Source of the DNA: Azolla caroliniana
Taxonomy: Eukaryota > Polypodiophyta
Assembly (NCBI GenBank): GCA_043228905.1
Contig: JBHGNT010000004.1
Coordinates: 9,548,001-9,612,000 of the forward strand
Direction: 5' to 3'
DNA length: 64,000 nucleotides
The notes below the pieces were generated by a model. It did not search any database. It was not told the DNA's origin and was given only the letters and a program-made list of their open reading frames with translations. Both the position numbers and the translations under genes were made by a program. Of this stretch, positions 47,864-59,050 are shown piece by piece; within the stretch, counting starts at the first letter, position 1, and the number at the start of each line of letters is the position of its first letter.

Positions 47864-48901
47864 TCACTCGATCTTCCCATTCGCTTCCGGATTGTAGGCA
47901 GTCATGAGGGAGAGCTTCACGCCTAGTCGTTCGAAGAGCTCCGTCGCTTCGTGCTCATCCAACTCCCCTCGGTCAACCACTATCTTCCCCACACATCTGT
48001 ATCGGCAAACAACCTCTTCAAGTAGAAATTTGCAAACGACTGAAGTCGTCTTATTTGTCAAGGCTCGTCCTTCCACTTGATTTGTCAAGTCTTCCCTTGC
48101 CAGCACTAAGTACTTCATTTGTCCCACTCCCATTGGTATCGAGACCAAATCCACCATCCATTTGAAGTGTATGGTGAGTGGGTATGCCGGCCGTAACTCA
48201 TCACGATGACGTATATTTGAATGTATTTGGCAAGTTTCGCATGTGGACACGAAATGGAGTACATCTGTGTACATGCTTGGCCACCAGTACTTCTCCTTCA
48301 ACTTTTCGAACGTCGCCCATGTTCCTCTATGACCTGCCCAAGTACTCTCGTGGAATTCGGTCATCAGCCTCTCTTGCTCTTCTTTCTTCACCACCACTCG
48401 ACATGGTATTCTTGTCCTTCTTTTTGGATGTCGCCAAAGGAATCCTCCTTTCAAGAAGTACCGGTAAGATTTCTTCCGGATTCGTAGGGCCTCCTCCTTT
48501 GTCAACGAAGCATCTGCCGTCAATGTTCTTAGGAATCTACCGATCAATAACCACTCTCTTTCGTACTCGTTCTCGTTGAAGGCCCGGAGGGTTTGCATGT
48601 CCTGGTCTTCCGCTGATAATCGAGCCATCTTGAAGAAGTCGAGGGCGACATCTTCATCTTCCGAAACCATGTCGCTGCCATTTTCAAATCTTGCCCTCGA
48701 CAGCATGTCAGCCATGGCGTTCTTCTTCCCTGCAATGTGACGGATCTCTAGGTTTAAAGACTTGATGTAGGTGATCCACCTTAGCATAACAAGATCTAGG
48801 GTCGCACATCCCGAGACCATTCCGAGAATTGGGAGACAATCTGTCTCTATTATCATTTCCGACCTGATCAGGTAATCTTTGTCCGTCTTCACTGCTGACA
48901 C
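47864..48901 (-). pseudogene. Gypsy-C RNase H and integrase core
   Basis: 345 codons on the minus strand without a break: IIETDCLPIL, MLRWITYIKSLNLEIRHIAG KKNAMADMLSRARF, then AFNENEY and FHESTWAGHRGTWATFEKLK, TCETCQIHSNIRHRDELRPA, MVDLVSIPMGVG, KIVVDRGELDEHEATELFER and AYNPEANGKIE. It contains the HHCC finger and D, D and E of integrase. The upstream stop (48902-48907) is TAG in place of the W of ELWGIVSAVK and the downstream one TGA in place of an R codon. Confidence 0.93.
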
Positions 48902-48907
48902 AATACC

Positions 48908-50674
48908 CTAAAGTTCCCGCTTGCCTTGGGCATATCTTTGTTGCCGTTCGCTGAGAATCTTTGCTCCGAACCGGACGGCATATCGTGCATTATCTTCTCC
49001 TTCTTGATTGATGACCCACCTGATTCCGGTTGGGCTCGTATCGACGGTCATGTAAATCGGCTTCCCTTCAGCATAGTCGTCCTTCCTTAGTGCCAGAGCT
49101 TCGAGAAGTAGTTTCTTCAATCTTCGCATCGCATTTGTGTGCTCGTCTCGCCATTCGAACTTCATTCTTTTCTTTAGTAGTCCATATAACGGTTCCGCGA
49201 CATGAGCGTTGTGCGGAATCCAGATATGATAAAATGTGCATGCTCCAAGGAACCTTCTAACCTCCGTTTGGTTTTCGCATTCTTCTTTCATGTCTTGGAA
49301 CGCGTTCACTTTGTATGGCAAAGGCTTCCGGCCGTATGCCCCACACAAGTGACCTACGACCAAGATCTCTAGTTGCCCGAATGCAGATTTTTCTCCCGAA
49401 AATGTCAAATTCGCATCTTCGAGCCTTTGAAGCACCTTCTCGCAATCTTTCATATGATCTGCAACGAACTTTCTACAACCTTCCTTATCTTTTGATTCAT
49501 CTTTCTCCTCATCCAAACATCCTTTTATCAGAATATCATCCAAGAATGGCATCGTGATGTCCGTGATGCAATCCTTCAAGACTTTATTCATGGCATTCAC
49601 CATATGAGCTACCGAGTTCGTTGCGCCTTGGGGTAAGGTACACATCCGCATAAGCCCGATAGGAGTCCTCATGGTTGTAATGTTCCGACTGTCGATCGCC
49701 AATTGGAATTGGCCATATCCGGAGTAGAGATCGCCAATGGAGTAGATGGACCGGCCTTCAAACGCTTCGGCAAATTCGTCCATGCTCGGACCAATTCCGG
49801 CATTTCGAATTGTCACCTTGTTGACGGGTTGAAGATCTTTGATGAATCGCAATGATCCATTCCTCTTCGGCACCGTGAACCACCTATTGGAATAAGGAGA
49901 ATTCGACGGTTCTAGAATTCCCATACTCACCTTCTCCTTTAAGAGCTCAATCAGCTTCGGAAGGTGTGCTCTTGGAACCGGTTTCGGTTTCAAATTCCAA
50001 GGCACATGAGGCACCGTGAAGATCACCATCGGCTCTATAACCTTTGGGTCGGCACATCCGATTTCTCGTGGAAAGAATGCGAAAGCCTTCCCATGTCCCC
50101 CAAGCATATCACGAAACATTCGCTCCTCTTCAAGGGGAAGGAAATCCTCCTTTCCAACTCGTAGCTTCCCCTTCGTCTCTTTGGTGAAGACATGACCTAC
50201 CCTCTTCGGATCTCCTAAGCTTGGATCGTTAGCGACTTCCTTCATCTTTTGCCAACTATCTTCTGGTAGCAGAACCACCACTGGATTGATCTTCTTATCC
50301 ACCATTTTATATTTCGTGTTGATGTCAGCTTCCTTCGTCGAGATGCCACGATGGTATTCATCGATGATAACATACATGTTGACAGAGTTAACTGAAATCA
50401 CGTAATCATCGTGAAGATAGCTCAAGTCCACGAGTTCCTCGATTTCGCCGATGGTGTTGTTAAATGAGGCTTCTTCCATAATATGAGTCACAAAGTCTCC
50501 TTCTTCTATTATGTTTTCTTCATTCAGCATCTTCTCGAATTCTTGTATTCGACGCTTGTCCTTCTTGTCGGGTAGTACTAGGTGTGACACATGTTGCTTC
50601 TCCTCGCAATCCACGCACTCTTCTTTCTTGTGGGGTCTTGTGATTTCTCGGACTATTTGTGCCCCATGCTTCAA
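48908..50674 (-). pseudogene. Gypsy-C reverse transcriptase (long open frame)
   Basis: 588 codons on the minus strand. Family linker, then AFFPREIGCADPKVIEPMVI, LLKEKVSMGILEPSNSPYSN RWFTVPKRNGSL, LQPVNKVTIRNAGIGPSMDE, MRTPIGLMRMCTLPQGATNS VAHMVNAMNKVL, MPFLDDILIKGC with the catalytic DD, the thumb HLCGAYGRKP, RRFLGACTFYHIWIPHNAHV and the RNase H start TVDTSPTGIRWVINQEG. It may be intact up to the TAG. It is the best RT in the window. Confidence 0.95.
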
Positions 50675-50737
50675 TAGTCCGCTCTAAAAATCCGAGGATT
50701 CGCCTCCGAGACTATCTCGATTCCTTTCATGATTGGC

Positions 50738-51328
50738 TCACACCGTTAGGAATTGGACCGATCTTTGGTTGTCAAGACTCTTTATTCGTGCCAAGGCTGC
50801 TCCATTATCGAACACTTTGGTCTCCATCCGAGATGATGTGATATACGGTTGTCCTAGGATGACAAGATGCGACGCCGATTCTTGCACGAAGAAGTGTTGA
50901 TCCATCTCCACATCCCCAATCATGACTTTGACATTGGGACAAGCTCCGTACAAGTCCTCTGTAGACTGTTGCTGTGCGAATCTTCCATCCGTGGTTTGTA
51001 TTGATTGGCCATCTTCCTTTTTTGTAGAAGTCGGTTGACATGAGTTGATCTCTGAGCCGTGGTCGATCAAGGCTACCACAGTCTCTTTCTTCTCCCCGAT
51101 CTTCACCGGCGTCTCCATTGTCGTTGGTGCCCAATGAGGTCGAGTATAGTGGTTGTCCACCATATCTTCATCGACTTCGTCTCTTGCCATCGTTATGGCA
51201 TTCGTTTTTGCTTTTTGTGGCTTCTCTTCTTCCTCGTCTGATTGTTGTCTTTTTCTCTTTACAAAGTCCACAATAGTGTCATGGAACTCCTTCGTAATGC
51301 CGAGTAATTCCCTCAAGGACAAAGTCAC
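50738..51328 (-). pseudogene. Gypsy-C aspartic protease
   Basis: 196 codons on the minus strand. HYTRPHWAPTTMETPVKIGE, VVALIDHGSEINSCQPTSTK, DLYGACPNVKVMIGDVEMDQ HFFVQE, HLVILGQPYITSSRMETKVF. DHGSE is the same unusual active-site wording as in Gypsy-A. The stretch after it (SCQPTSTK) is out of frame relative to Gypsy-A LMSMDFYK, restored later, so two compensating shifts are likely. Confidence 0.88.
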
Positions 51329-51582
51329 GTGGCTATCAAGAACTCGTTCTTCGAGAATCTTCTTTAGGTCCGTCGTCTGCTCTATGTCCGACTTTAGCTT
51401 ATACGTAGGTATAGTCCTTGTCCTCTGAGCGGGGTCTTCAACACAACCTTCACGGGCCGAACCGTTTCTTCAACTTTTATGCTCAGCTCCCCTTTCCGGC
51501 TTGATTCTCGTTCCTCCATTTGTAAAGGTCAACTCGTCTCCGCATCGTCCTTCTTTTTCGCATTCCTCGTTTCATGTCTTTT

Positions 51583-52233
51583 TTATGGGCCTTGCTCTTC
51601 TATTCTTTTTCTCTTTTCTTTGACAAACACCTCGTGGTTGTCACACATCACTTCCGTGAGTATGGTGTTGTCGTCCACAGGATCTGACCATCCAGTTATA
51701 CTTTGTACACTTCGATCCGCAAGCTCTACTTCGCTCAAAGTGACTTTTCCCTTCTTCTCATATTCGAGAACGGAAGTCCAAAACTTTGCTCCCGCTCTAG
51801 CAACTTCAGTCCTTTCTTTCCCGACTCTTATTCCAGCTGACGCAGCATAGTGCATTGCATCCACATGAGTTTCATCGGCATCCTCCATAGATTTCTTCAT
51901 TCCTCCTCTTCTGAAATTCACCCGTAGGGGTCTTCTAGTCTCGCTCGAGCAGATCATGTTGTCATCTATGTACACGATATTTTGTCAGATCGCCTTTCGA
52001 AGGTTCGCGCAATCCCTTCTCATGTGGTCCATGCTATCACACCACACGCATCTAAAGGGTTCTTTCCCTTTAGGGCCCCGACGATTCATGTTGGCTAGCG
52101 TAACCATCTCAAACTTCTTCGCCGGTTCTTCGATGATGTTGTCATCAATCTTCTTTTCATCCGGGCTACTTTGTTTGGGTAGCTCAGCTACTTTCGGTTG
52201 TCTAGTTTTCTCCGCAACAGTCGATCCCGCCAA
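51583..52233 (-). pseudogene. Gypsy-C gag C-terminus with zinc knuckle
   Basis: The frame 51985-52233 has FEMVTLANMNRRGPKGKEPF RCVWCDSMDHMRRDCANLRK AI with an intact CCHC knuckle. After a shift, 51583-51975 reads YIDDNMICSSETRRPLRVNF RRGGMKKSMEDADETHVDAM and ends with the SITGWSDPVDDNTILTEVM block. This whole region is longer than most gypsy gags and is shared by Gypsy-A and the 3881-4789 piece. Confidence 0.85.
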
Positions 52234-52296
52234 GTCGGTGTCATCAACCCACTCACGACGCTTGTCGAGCCTATTGCATGCTCGCTTTACCGCAAC

Positions 52297-52881
52297 CTAG
52301 TCCGCCACAAGCCCATTTGCTTGGGTATCCTCTTCGAGAAGAGTCCCCAATTCTCGTCTATCCTCCATGTCCACAACTTTCAAGAAGTACAAAGTCTTGT
52401 CTTCTTCAAGCAACACTTGGTCCGTGTTGGGGAGACGACGAAACATCTGGTCGAATTCGTCGTACACCCTCGAGGCACTCATCTTCTTATTCTTCTTCTC
52501 TATCCACTTCATCAGGGCATGTCGAGTCATCCTCGTTGAGTCTTCAATCGCGAGCTCCGCTAGTATCGTTTTCTCGAACTCAGACCATGTTGTCTTACCT
52601 TCTTGAAGTTCAATGACACGTCTTTGGACGTTGTTGGCGACACCTCTCTTGAAGCTTGTGATTTGACGTGCTTCGGACACGTCCCTCTAATTCATCTCCC
52701 TTCTATATGTATAAAGGAACTTCGTAACGTTCCTTCCATCAAATTGACCCTCGTGCTCTACAACACGGTCGACGGCCTTCTCCACGTTCGCATCGTTGTC
52801 TTGAGATCTCATCATTTGTTCGACGATTACCATCATCCTTTCAAGCTCTCCAACTTGGTTGCTTGAGGACGCCATCTCCAA
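52297..52881 (-). pseudogene. Gypsy-C gag (capsid)
   Basis: It starts MEMASSSNQVGELERMMVIV (52881) and meets a TAG at 52686, then goes on in the same frame: EARQITSFKRGVANNVQRRV, TWSEFEKTILAELAIEDSTR MTRHALMKWIEKKNKKMSA, YDEFDQMFRRLPNTDQVLLE and VVDMEDRRELGTLLEED. It is collinear with Gypsy-A gag. Only a few changes keep it from being open. Confidence 0.88.
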
Positions 52882-52916
52882 GTATTAATCTCGGCTTGAT
52901 CCTTCCTACCGTCTCT

Positions 52917-52934
52917 TTCACGTCAGGTTCACCA
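52917..52934 (-). other. Gypsy-C primer binding site for tRNA-Trp
   Basis: The plus strand TTCACGTCAGGTTCACCA differs by one base from TTCACGTCGGGTTCACCA, the tRNA-Trp 3' end as I remember it. It is 8 bp from the LTR. Confidence 0.82.
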
Positions 52935-52942
52935 CTTAATTA

Positions 52943-54065
52943 TGTCGTGAAGATCCGTCACTACGCGCGGATCGTGAGGCAGAACCGCCGGGGTTCTGAA
53001 CCGGAAGGATTCGACGTTGGCACAAGCTTTAGCGAGAAAGGAATTAAGATAGATGGAAAGAGAGAGAGATTGAGAAAAGATAGAACCCATGATTTTAGAT
53101 TGAGAGAGAGATTAAGAACTCTTGACTTTAGATTTCAGAAACAAGTTACACGATCAATTCGATAACGAATTTTCTTCTTCTTAATTTCATAACTAAAAGA
53201 TCCTAACCCTTCTTCTTTTTCATCCCCCTCTTTTATAGATGCTCTCATGCATATGATGCATGTGAGGGTACAAGACATGCATAAAATGCATGTTTTCCAT
53301 TTGGCGCTCATGTATTACATGTGGTGCATAATAACCATATCACTCATTTTAGCTCACATGTATAAGAATTTACATGTAAAAAAGTACAATTATAGAAATA
53401 AAAATTCAACTAAATGTTATGGCTTAGTGGTAAGCCTACTAACTCTTAACTAGGAGGTGCAAGGTTTGAATCCACACTTGCACTCCTTGTGTATATATAT
53501 ATATGTATACATATATTTATTTATTTATATATATATCTATCCGGTCGCCGGATGCCGGATGACGCCGGTTCGCCAGATGCCGGTTGCCGCCGATTATCGT
53601 CAATTGCCAGATGTCGTTGGTTACCGTCGGTTACCGGCATCCAGTTCCGTTACCGTTCGTCCGGTTTTGGTTGGGCAAAACCTTTGCAAATAGCTAGGCC
53701 ACACCCATTCATCCAATAGCTTAGTTCAAGTCACCTTGAACTCTCTATGCTCCACACATAGACACAAAGATAATAGCTTTTGCTCTACCTTATATATGGT
53801 GAGATCCTTATTTCCTGTCTATGTGGGGTATCTCACAGTTTTATTTTTCTCTTCTTCCTTCTCATACTTCACTCCCACATAACTTGTCACTTAGATGTCC
53901 GTTTCTTATGTAGTAAAGTGCATCTCTTCAAGATCTTCGTCTTTTGTACTAAGATATTAAACTTACTTAGAATCAGTATATTCACTATTATTGTTTTATA
54001 TGATTGACACTTGATTTCGTATGTCTTATGTAATTTTCACACCATTGCCGAAAATCTTCACGACA
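52943..54065 (-). repeat. Gypsy-C 5' LTR
   Basis: TGTCGTGAAG to CTTCACGACA, aligned with 45989-47155; shorter mainly in the CCGG-rich part. It contains the second tRNA-like segment. Confidence 0.92.
53418..53486 (+). repeat. tRNA-like segment in the Gypsy-C 5' LTR
   Basis: Same as at 46463-46530, with the B box changed to GGTTTGAATCC. Confidence 0.62.
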
Positions 54066-54197
54066 TCCATCACCACCAAACCGCACGTCCTCCGGTACGT
54101 GCCAAGAAGAGAGAAAGTGAGATTTTGGCTACGATGATCAAGGTGATTTCGTACGTCTTATGTAATTTTTACACCATTGCTGAAAATCTTCACGACA
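54066..54197 (-). repeat. remnant of a tandem Gypsy-C dimer
   Basis: 54066-54141 repeats the internal sequence that normally lies beside the 3' LTR (47156-47230: CACCACCAAACCGCACGTCC, AAGAGAGAAAGTGAGATTTT). 54142-54197 then repeats the last 56 bp of the LTR, ending CTTCACGACA. The order LTR piece, internal end, full LTR is that of a tandem element with most of its first unit deleted. Confidence 0.75.
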
Positions 54198-55115
54198 ACG
54201 CATCTTGGGTGCTTGATCGAGGAGGAAGGCCAAGTTATTGCGCAAGGGCGTAGAGATGGGAGGATGTTTATCCTCGACACCAATGACGTTGCCACCACAA
54301 TGTTTGCGAAAGGACAAAAAGTTGAGTCGGATATCGACTTGTGGCAGAAGCGGATAGGCCACGTCAACTTTCAAAGCCTTGAGGACTGGCAATCGAAACA
54401 AGTTGTGTTCGGATTGCCCAAATTCAGTGGCCTGAAGTCCCAAATTTGTGAAGCCTGCGAGCTAGGGAAGCAAAACCAACTTCTTTTCCCCAACTAGCGT
54501 AACCGAAGCTGGAACAAGCCTGACTTGATAGAATCGGATGTATGGGGGCCGACACAAAACGTTAGTCTTGGCGGGAGTCGATATTTTGTCTCCTTCATCG
54601 ACGACTACACGTGGCACATGTGGATCTATCTCATTCAAAAGAAGAGTGAAGTCTTTCACATTTTCCGGAACCTCAAAAGCTTCGTATGAAGGGAAATAGG
54701 GAGAAAGATTCAGTGCCTGTGGTCGAATAGCGGAAAAGAGTACTTTTCCGGCCAATTCAACAATTATCTGCAATAAATGGGAATTCGGCGCGAATTCAGT
54801 TGCAGGTATACCCCAGAGCAAACCGGCGTAGCCGAAAGGAAAAATTGGTTGGTTGTGGAAGCGGTGCGGGCAATGCTGGAAGAAAAGAGCTTGCCCAAGT
54901 TCTATTGGGCTGAAGCGGTACGAACCGCAGTCTACATCCAGAATCGGATCGGAGACAAACTGTCGGCGCATGAGCTGTATTTCGAAAGGAGGCTGAATCT
55001 ACGACACTTGAGATTTTTCGGTAGCATTGCGTATGTGCATGTGCCGAAGGAAAATTGGAGGAAGTTGGACGCAAAAGCTGAGAAGTGTATCTTGGTCGGC
55101 TATTTGGACGAATAG
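54198..55115 (+). pseudogene. Copia-3 integrase
   Basis: VIAQGRRDGRMFILDTNDVA, WQKRIGHVNFQSL with CEACELGK (finger), ESDVWGPTQNVSLGG (first D), YFVSFIDDYT, then LWSNSGKEYFSGQF, where the second catalytic D is N. GVAERKNWLVVEAVRAMLEE K has the third residue E. KFYWAEAVRTAVYIQNRIGD and WRKLDAKAEKCILVGYLDE close the domain. Stops at about 54496, 54689 and 54774. Confidence 0.92.
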
Positions 55116-55648
55116 AAGGGTTATAAGTGTTATAATCCCCGAACCAAACAAGCTCGCGTGAGCCGCGATGTTGTGTTTGATGACTCTGTGTCCTGGTACT
55201 TGCCTCCGACTCCGGACCTCAACTCCAACTCCGGATCTCCGGACCCGAGTTCTGACGATGAGGTCAACGAGGCTAAAATGCCTCCGGATGACCGCGCAAT
55301 CAAGACCCTTGATGAGAGTCCAATTTCATTTCGGCTAAGTGGACTGAACGAGTGACTGGGTTGGCTTGACCAGTCCGAAGAAGAGACTGCCACTGGTGGA
55401 GACTCGACCGTGCATTCCCCACGTAGGAAGCCGAGGAGACGGTTTACCCGCAAGGAAAAAGGGAAGAAGAAAATGCCAGAGTACGACACGGATAAGGGCG
55501 AGTCGGATAGATGCGAATCCGACTCTGAGAAGAGCGATGACGGGCCTTCGAGAGCAAAGTCTGTGTCAGCCAAAAAAGCCTCAACATCGGCTAATGAGCA
55601 GTTACGACAATCTACCCACCAGAAGAACCCTGTTGTGTGGTTCGGATA
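55116..55648 (+). pseudogene. Copia-3 integrase-RT linker
   Basis: After a TAG, KGYKCYNPRTKQARVSRDVV FDDSVSWYLP, an acidic stretch (SSDDEVNEAKMPPDD) and, in another frame, RKPRRRFTRKEKGKKKMPEY DTDKGESDRCESD, then LRQSTHQKNPVVWFGY at the insertion point. The linker wording is the same as in Copia-1 (RRRFTRKEKGKKKM). The codons GG-ATA for G and Y form the target duplication of the next element. Confidence 0.85.
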
Positions 55649-56291
55649 TGAAAAGAGAGAAGATGATAGAAAAGAGAGAGAAGGAAGATATAGAAATCCA
55701 AATCTACAAAGATATATTAATAAGGAGTGATGATCATAGAAACAAGAGAAAGAAGATACATAAACTCAAGCCTACAAGGATCAATTGATCACTAGAAAAA
55801 CGCACTACATGAATAGGCAAGAAAAACACCACAAGAAAAAAAAACCCATCCTCACCACCTCACTCTTCTTGCTTTATATGAAGTTCTCCTTTAGTAGATA
55901 AGTTTCGCTTGCTTTCTTTTCCACGCTTTTTTTAGAGCTTTTCCATCTCCTATTCTTAGCTATGACACAACGATCTTCTAATCGTCATATCTCCCTCATC
56001 CATGCTCCAAATTTAGAGTTTTTAAAAAGCTACGGATAGCTCTCGTCATAAGCTTTCTAACCCATATTTACACGTGATATTTGGGTGTCAAACGAGAGAG
56101 TTATGAGCATTTGTTTCTGACTGCGTTTTGGTGGTCTGCTTTTTCTCTTTTTAACTTTTCTCCATCTTTATTGCTTTTATTTGGACTTATCCACGAGATG
56201 TTAGTTCATGTCCTTGTCCTCCAAATGTGAATCCTCCATACCTTATATTCTTTTAGTGTCCAATGGCTTGAATTCTAAAAACAGTTTCACA
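55649..56291 (-). repeat. 3' LTR of the non-autonomous element
   Basis: On the plus strand TGAAAAGAGAG to CAGTTTCACA. It has AAAGAAGATACATAAAC-like AT-rich parts and TTTATATGAAG, possibly promoter related. It matches 58408-59050 base for base as far as I can read. Confidence 0.95.
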
Positions 56292-56549
56292 TTTAGCCCT
56301 CCCCCTTGCTTCTTGGTGAACCATTTATGGTGAACCCTAAACTACTAATAAAACTAAAGGTTCTCCTTCGCCTTATTCATGGCTATAGACAAAGAAGGAG
56401 AAAATAAATAGAAAAGAAACAAACTATGTGAGTAAAACCCCCGCTAGTCGATAGGAAAAACCTCACACTTCTAAACACACACACATACACAGTGACAATT
56501 GCCATCACCATCTTTCTCCTTGTCAACACAAAGAAAGAGGTTACAACAA
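56292..56549 (-). other. polypurine tract and 3' untranslated region
   Basis: Minus-strand polypurine tract AAGCAAGGGGGAGGGCTAAA at 56292-56311, beside the LTR. The rest is a non-coding tail after the stop of the gag-like frame; the minus-strand frame at 56383-56622 is a shadow. Confidence 0.75.
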
Positions 56550-58310
56550 TTAGTATATCTTCATCAACTTTCCAAACAGAAGTAGGCCTATGTGATACAT
56601 AACTCTTGATAGAAGTAAGCATGTTAACATATGAATAAATCTTTCGAGCGAGCGAACCTTTTGTACAAATACCTTCAAAGCTTCGAGACTTGTCAGAATT
56701 GTCATATTTTGAATTATGTCAATCTTTGCTTCATCAACATGACTTTCTTCTTGGCACACCACATTCTCCACATTACCTTGTTTTTTATGTATGACCATTT
56801 CATCTAGAATCTCATCTCGAAAAAGAAGCAAAAATAAATCTCGTTTGGTTGAATCATTCAAGGATTGGAAGTTGACATCTTTCTCCTTTGGAACAACCAC
56901 AATAAGTGAGACAAACTTCAAATTCTCCATATGATAAATGAAACTCTCTTGTAACAATGCTTTATGATCTTTCTTTTGCACAACCTTAGATTCTTGAAGA
57001 GTTTGGGCAATTGGTACCTTCAATTTGATAAGGTCTTTGAAGCAACCTTCTCCTTTTATATGTGAATAGACATTTATGAGTAATTTCGGAAACTCAAAAA
57101 GAAAAGAACTAAACCTTAGATGCTCTTCTCCTTGGATGTAGCTTGAAATCATCTTCTCCAAGGTGATAATGCTTTTCTCTTCAATGACTTCTTCTTCCTC
57201 CTTAGACACCATGTGGAATGATTTGTTTTCCCTATCCCACGAATATTCATCAATTGTTATGCTTTCCTCTTCTTGCTTGCCAATGTCGATAGATGATTCC
57301 TTCTCCTTTATACATTTGATTAGTTGTGGTGGATCCTTTGATGGTGATAAGTTAATGATACTCCAATCATGCATTACAAGTAAATCTCTTGGCTCTTGGT
57401 CAAATTGTTGTTGAAGAGTTGATGCCCACATAACTTTGTTGCTACTCAATGCAAATCCAAAACATAAATCATGCACGAACACCTTCATACACTGCAACTT
57501 GGCACTTACCAATGCTTCCTTACACGCATTGATCTCCAAAAGCCAATCTCCAACTATCACTTCTAGGTTACCTTCTTCATCTTGCAACTTCGTTGTGGGT
57601 ACTTCACCATCAACAACTTCTTTTGTCATATCTTCCATTTCATCTTGCACATATTCATCATCAACCACCATATCACTTGTTGTATCAATAATGTCCTCAA
57701 CATGATGTACATTGGCATCACCATCCATAACATCGCTTCTCATAACTATCTCCTTAGATTCGTCTTTCACATCATCATTCTTTATATCATGGTTGTCCTC
57801 ATGAACTAGATGGGGGGACTCCACATTCATCACCTCTTCTTCATTGTCTCTGGAATCACCTTCATAGACATCATTATAACTCCAAAAATTAGAATAATGA
57901 TATGAGGGAACCTGTTGAATCGGACATTGCAAGTAGGCTGGTTGTTGGCTCATGACCGATCCACAATTATTATAGCTTGGATTTATGGTATATGACGCTG
58001 ATAATCCATATGCTTCACCGAATAACAACTTCTTCAATTGTTGATCATAACTTTGACATACTCGAAGCAAATCATGGAAAGACCTTGGGTACTTCATATG
58101 CACTTCATATTGAAAATATGGATCTAGCCCTGCTTTGAATCTTTCCATCTTGAAGTATACATCTTCAACGCCTCCAACAAGTCCAATCCAAGTGGACCAT
58201 ATATCCAAAAACGTCTTCTCATACTCGAGGTAGCACATTGGTGAAACCATACGCAATTGGAAAAGTTCTCTTCGTAGATCTGTCGCATCGCGAACTCCAT
58301 ATCGTGCCAT
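56550..58310 (-). CDS. gag-like protein of the non-autonomous LTR element
   Basis: A frame open from inside the LTR (58460) to 56550. I prefer the first ATG outside the LTR, at about 58310 (MARYGVRDATDLRRELFQLR), because codons before it run through the primer site. The first 120 residues are gag-like (CYLEYEKTFLDIWSTWIGL, FKAGLDPYFQYEVHMKYP, DLLRVCQSYDQQLKKLLFGE). The rest is a long acidic region (EEEVMNVES, DDEYVQDEMEDM) and a helical C-terminus. There is no zinc knuckle or protease. About 586 residues. The intact frame fits a recent insertion. Confidence 0.7.
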   Translation of the reverse strand: MARYGVRDATDLRRELFQLRMVSPMCYLEYEKTFLDIWSTWIGLVGGVEDVYFKMERFKAGLDPYFQYEVHMKYPRSFHDLLRVCQSYDQQLKKLLFGEAYGLSASYTINPSYNNCGSVMSQQPAYLQCPIQQVPSYHYSNFWSYNDVYEGDSRDNEEEVMNVESPHLVHEDNHDIKNDDVKDESKEIVMRSDVMDGDANVHHVEDIIDTTSDMVVDDEYVQDEMEDMTKEVVDGEVPTTKLQDEEGNLEVIVGDWLLEINACKEALVSAKLQCMKVFVHDLCFGFALSSNKVMWASTLQQQFDQEPRDLLVMHDWSIINLSPSKDPPQLIKCIKEKESSIDIGKQEEESITIDEYSWDRENKSFHMVSKEEEEVIEEKSIITLEKMISSYIQGEEHLRFSSFLFEFPKLLINVYSHIKGEGCFKDLIKLKVPIAQTLQESKVVQKKDHKALLQESFIYHMENLKFVSLIVVVPKEKDVNFQSLNDSTKRDLFLLLFRDEILDEMVIHKKQGNVENVVCQEESHVDEAKIDIIQNMTILTSLEALKVFVQKVRSLERFIHMLTCLLLSRVMYHIGLLLFGKLMKIY

Positions 58311-58382
58311 TAGTTTGATGATGAATCGGTAGATCCAACCATCAATTAGTGGACAACCGTTCCTCCCGTTATACAGAAAGGA

Positions 58383-58402
58383 TCGACCCTCCCTGGAGCG
58401 CC
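58383..58402 (-). other. primer binding site of the non-autonomous element
   Basis: The minus strand after the LTR end reads TTTT, then TGGCGCTCCAGGGAGGG. TGG at the start fits the CCA end of a tRNA ending in GGAGCGCCA. I cannot name the tRNA with confidence; tRNA-Asn and tRNA-Arg ends are partly similar. Confidence 0.55.
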
Positions 58403-58407
58403 AAAAA

Positions 58408-59050
58408 TGAAAAGAGAGAAGATGATAGAAAAGAGAGAGAAGGAAGATATAGAAATCCAAATCTACAAAGATATATTAATAAGGAGTGATGATCATAGAA
58501 ACAAGAGAAAGAAGATACATAAACTCAAGCCTACAAGGATCAATTGATCACTAGAAAAACGCACTACATGAATAGGCAAGAAAAACACCACAAGAAAAAA
58601 AAACCCATCCTCACCACCTCACTCTTCTTGCTTTATATGAAGTTCTCCTTTAGTAGATAAGTTTCGCTTGCTTTCTTTTCCACGCTTTTTTTAGAGCTTT
58701 TCCATCTCCTATTCTTAGCTATGACACAACGATCTTCTAATCGTCATATCTCCCTCATCCATGCTCCAAATTTAGAGTTTTTAAAAAGCTACGGATAGCT
58801 CTCGTCATAAGCTTTCTAACCCATATTTACACGTGATATTTGGGTGTCAAACGAGAGAGTTATGAGCATTTGTTTCTGACTGCGTTTTGGTGGTCTGCTT
58901 TTTCTCTTTTTAACTTTTCTCCATCTTTATTGCTTTTATTTGGACTTATCCACGAGATGTTAGTTCATGTCCTTGTCCTCCAAATGTGAATCCTCCATAC
59001 CTTATATTCTTTTAGTGTCCAATGGCTTGAATTCTAAAAACAGTTTCACA
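58408..59050 (-). repeat. 5' LTR of the non-autonomous element
   Basis: Identical partner of 55649-56291. No substitutions were noticed in 643 bp. Confidence 0.95.

Larger units (their letters stand above)
45989..54197 (-). mobile_element. Gypsy-C, tRNA-Trp-primed gypsy element nested in Copia-3
   Basis: LTRs 45989-47155 and 52943-54065 plus an LTR fragment to 54197. The LTR ends are TGTCGTGAAG and CTTCACGACA, a perfect 10-bp inverted repeat. The flanks are ATGT (45985-45988) and ACGC (54198-54201), which would be a 4-bp duplication after two C-to-T changes. Coding is on the minus strand and of the same family as Gypsy-A, but better kept: the pol frames are interrupted mainly by single stops. 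Confidence 0.93.
55649..59050 (-). mobile_element. young non-autonomous LTR element in Copia-3
   Basis: LTRs of 643 bp at 55649-56291 and 58408-59050 appear identical on reading. GGATA flanks both sides (55644-55648, 59051-59055). The polypurine tract on the minus strand reads AAGGGGGAGGGCTAAA before the 3' LTR; the primer site on the other side starts TGGCGCTCC. The 2.1-kb interior has one minus-strand gag-like frame and no protease, RT or integrase, so it must rely on enzymes of other elements. It is the most recent insertion in the window. Confidence 0.93.

Noticed and set aside
53457-53719. membrane-like small proteins in the Gypsy-C LTR
   Set aside because: They come from TA-rich and CCGG-rich repeats in the LTR; the same frames are broken in the other LTR.
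55649-59050. solo duplication of a host segment instead of a transposon
   Set aside because: The TG...CA ends, GGATA duplication, polypurine tract and TGGCGC primer site are all those of an LTR element.
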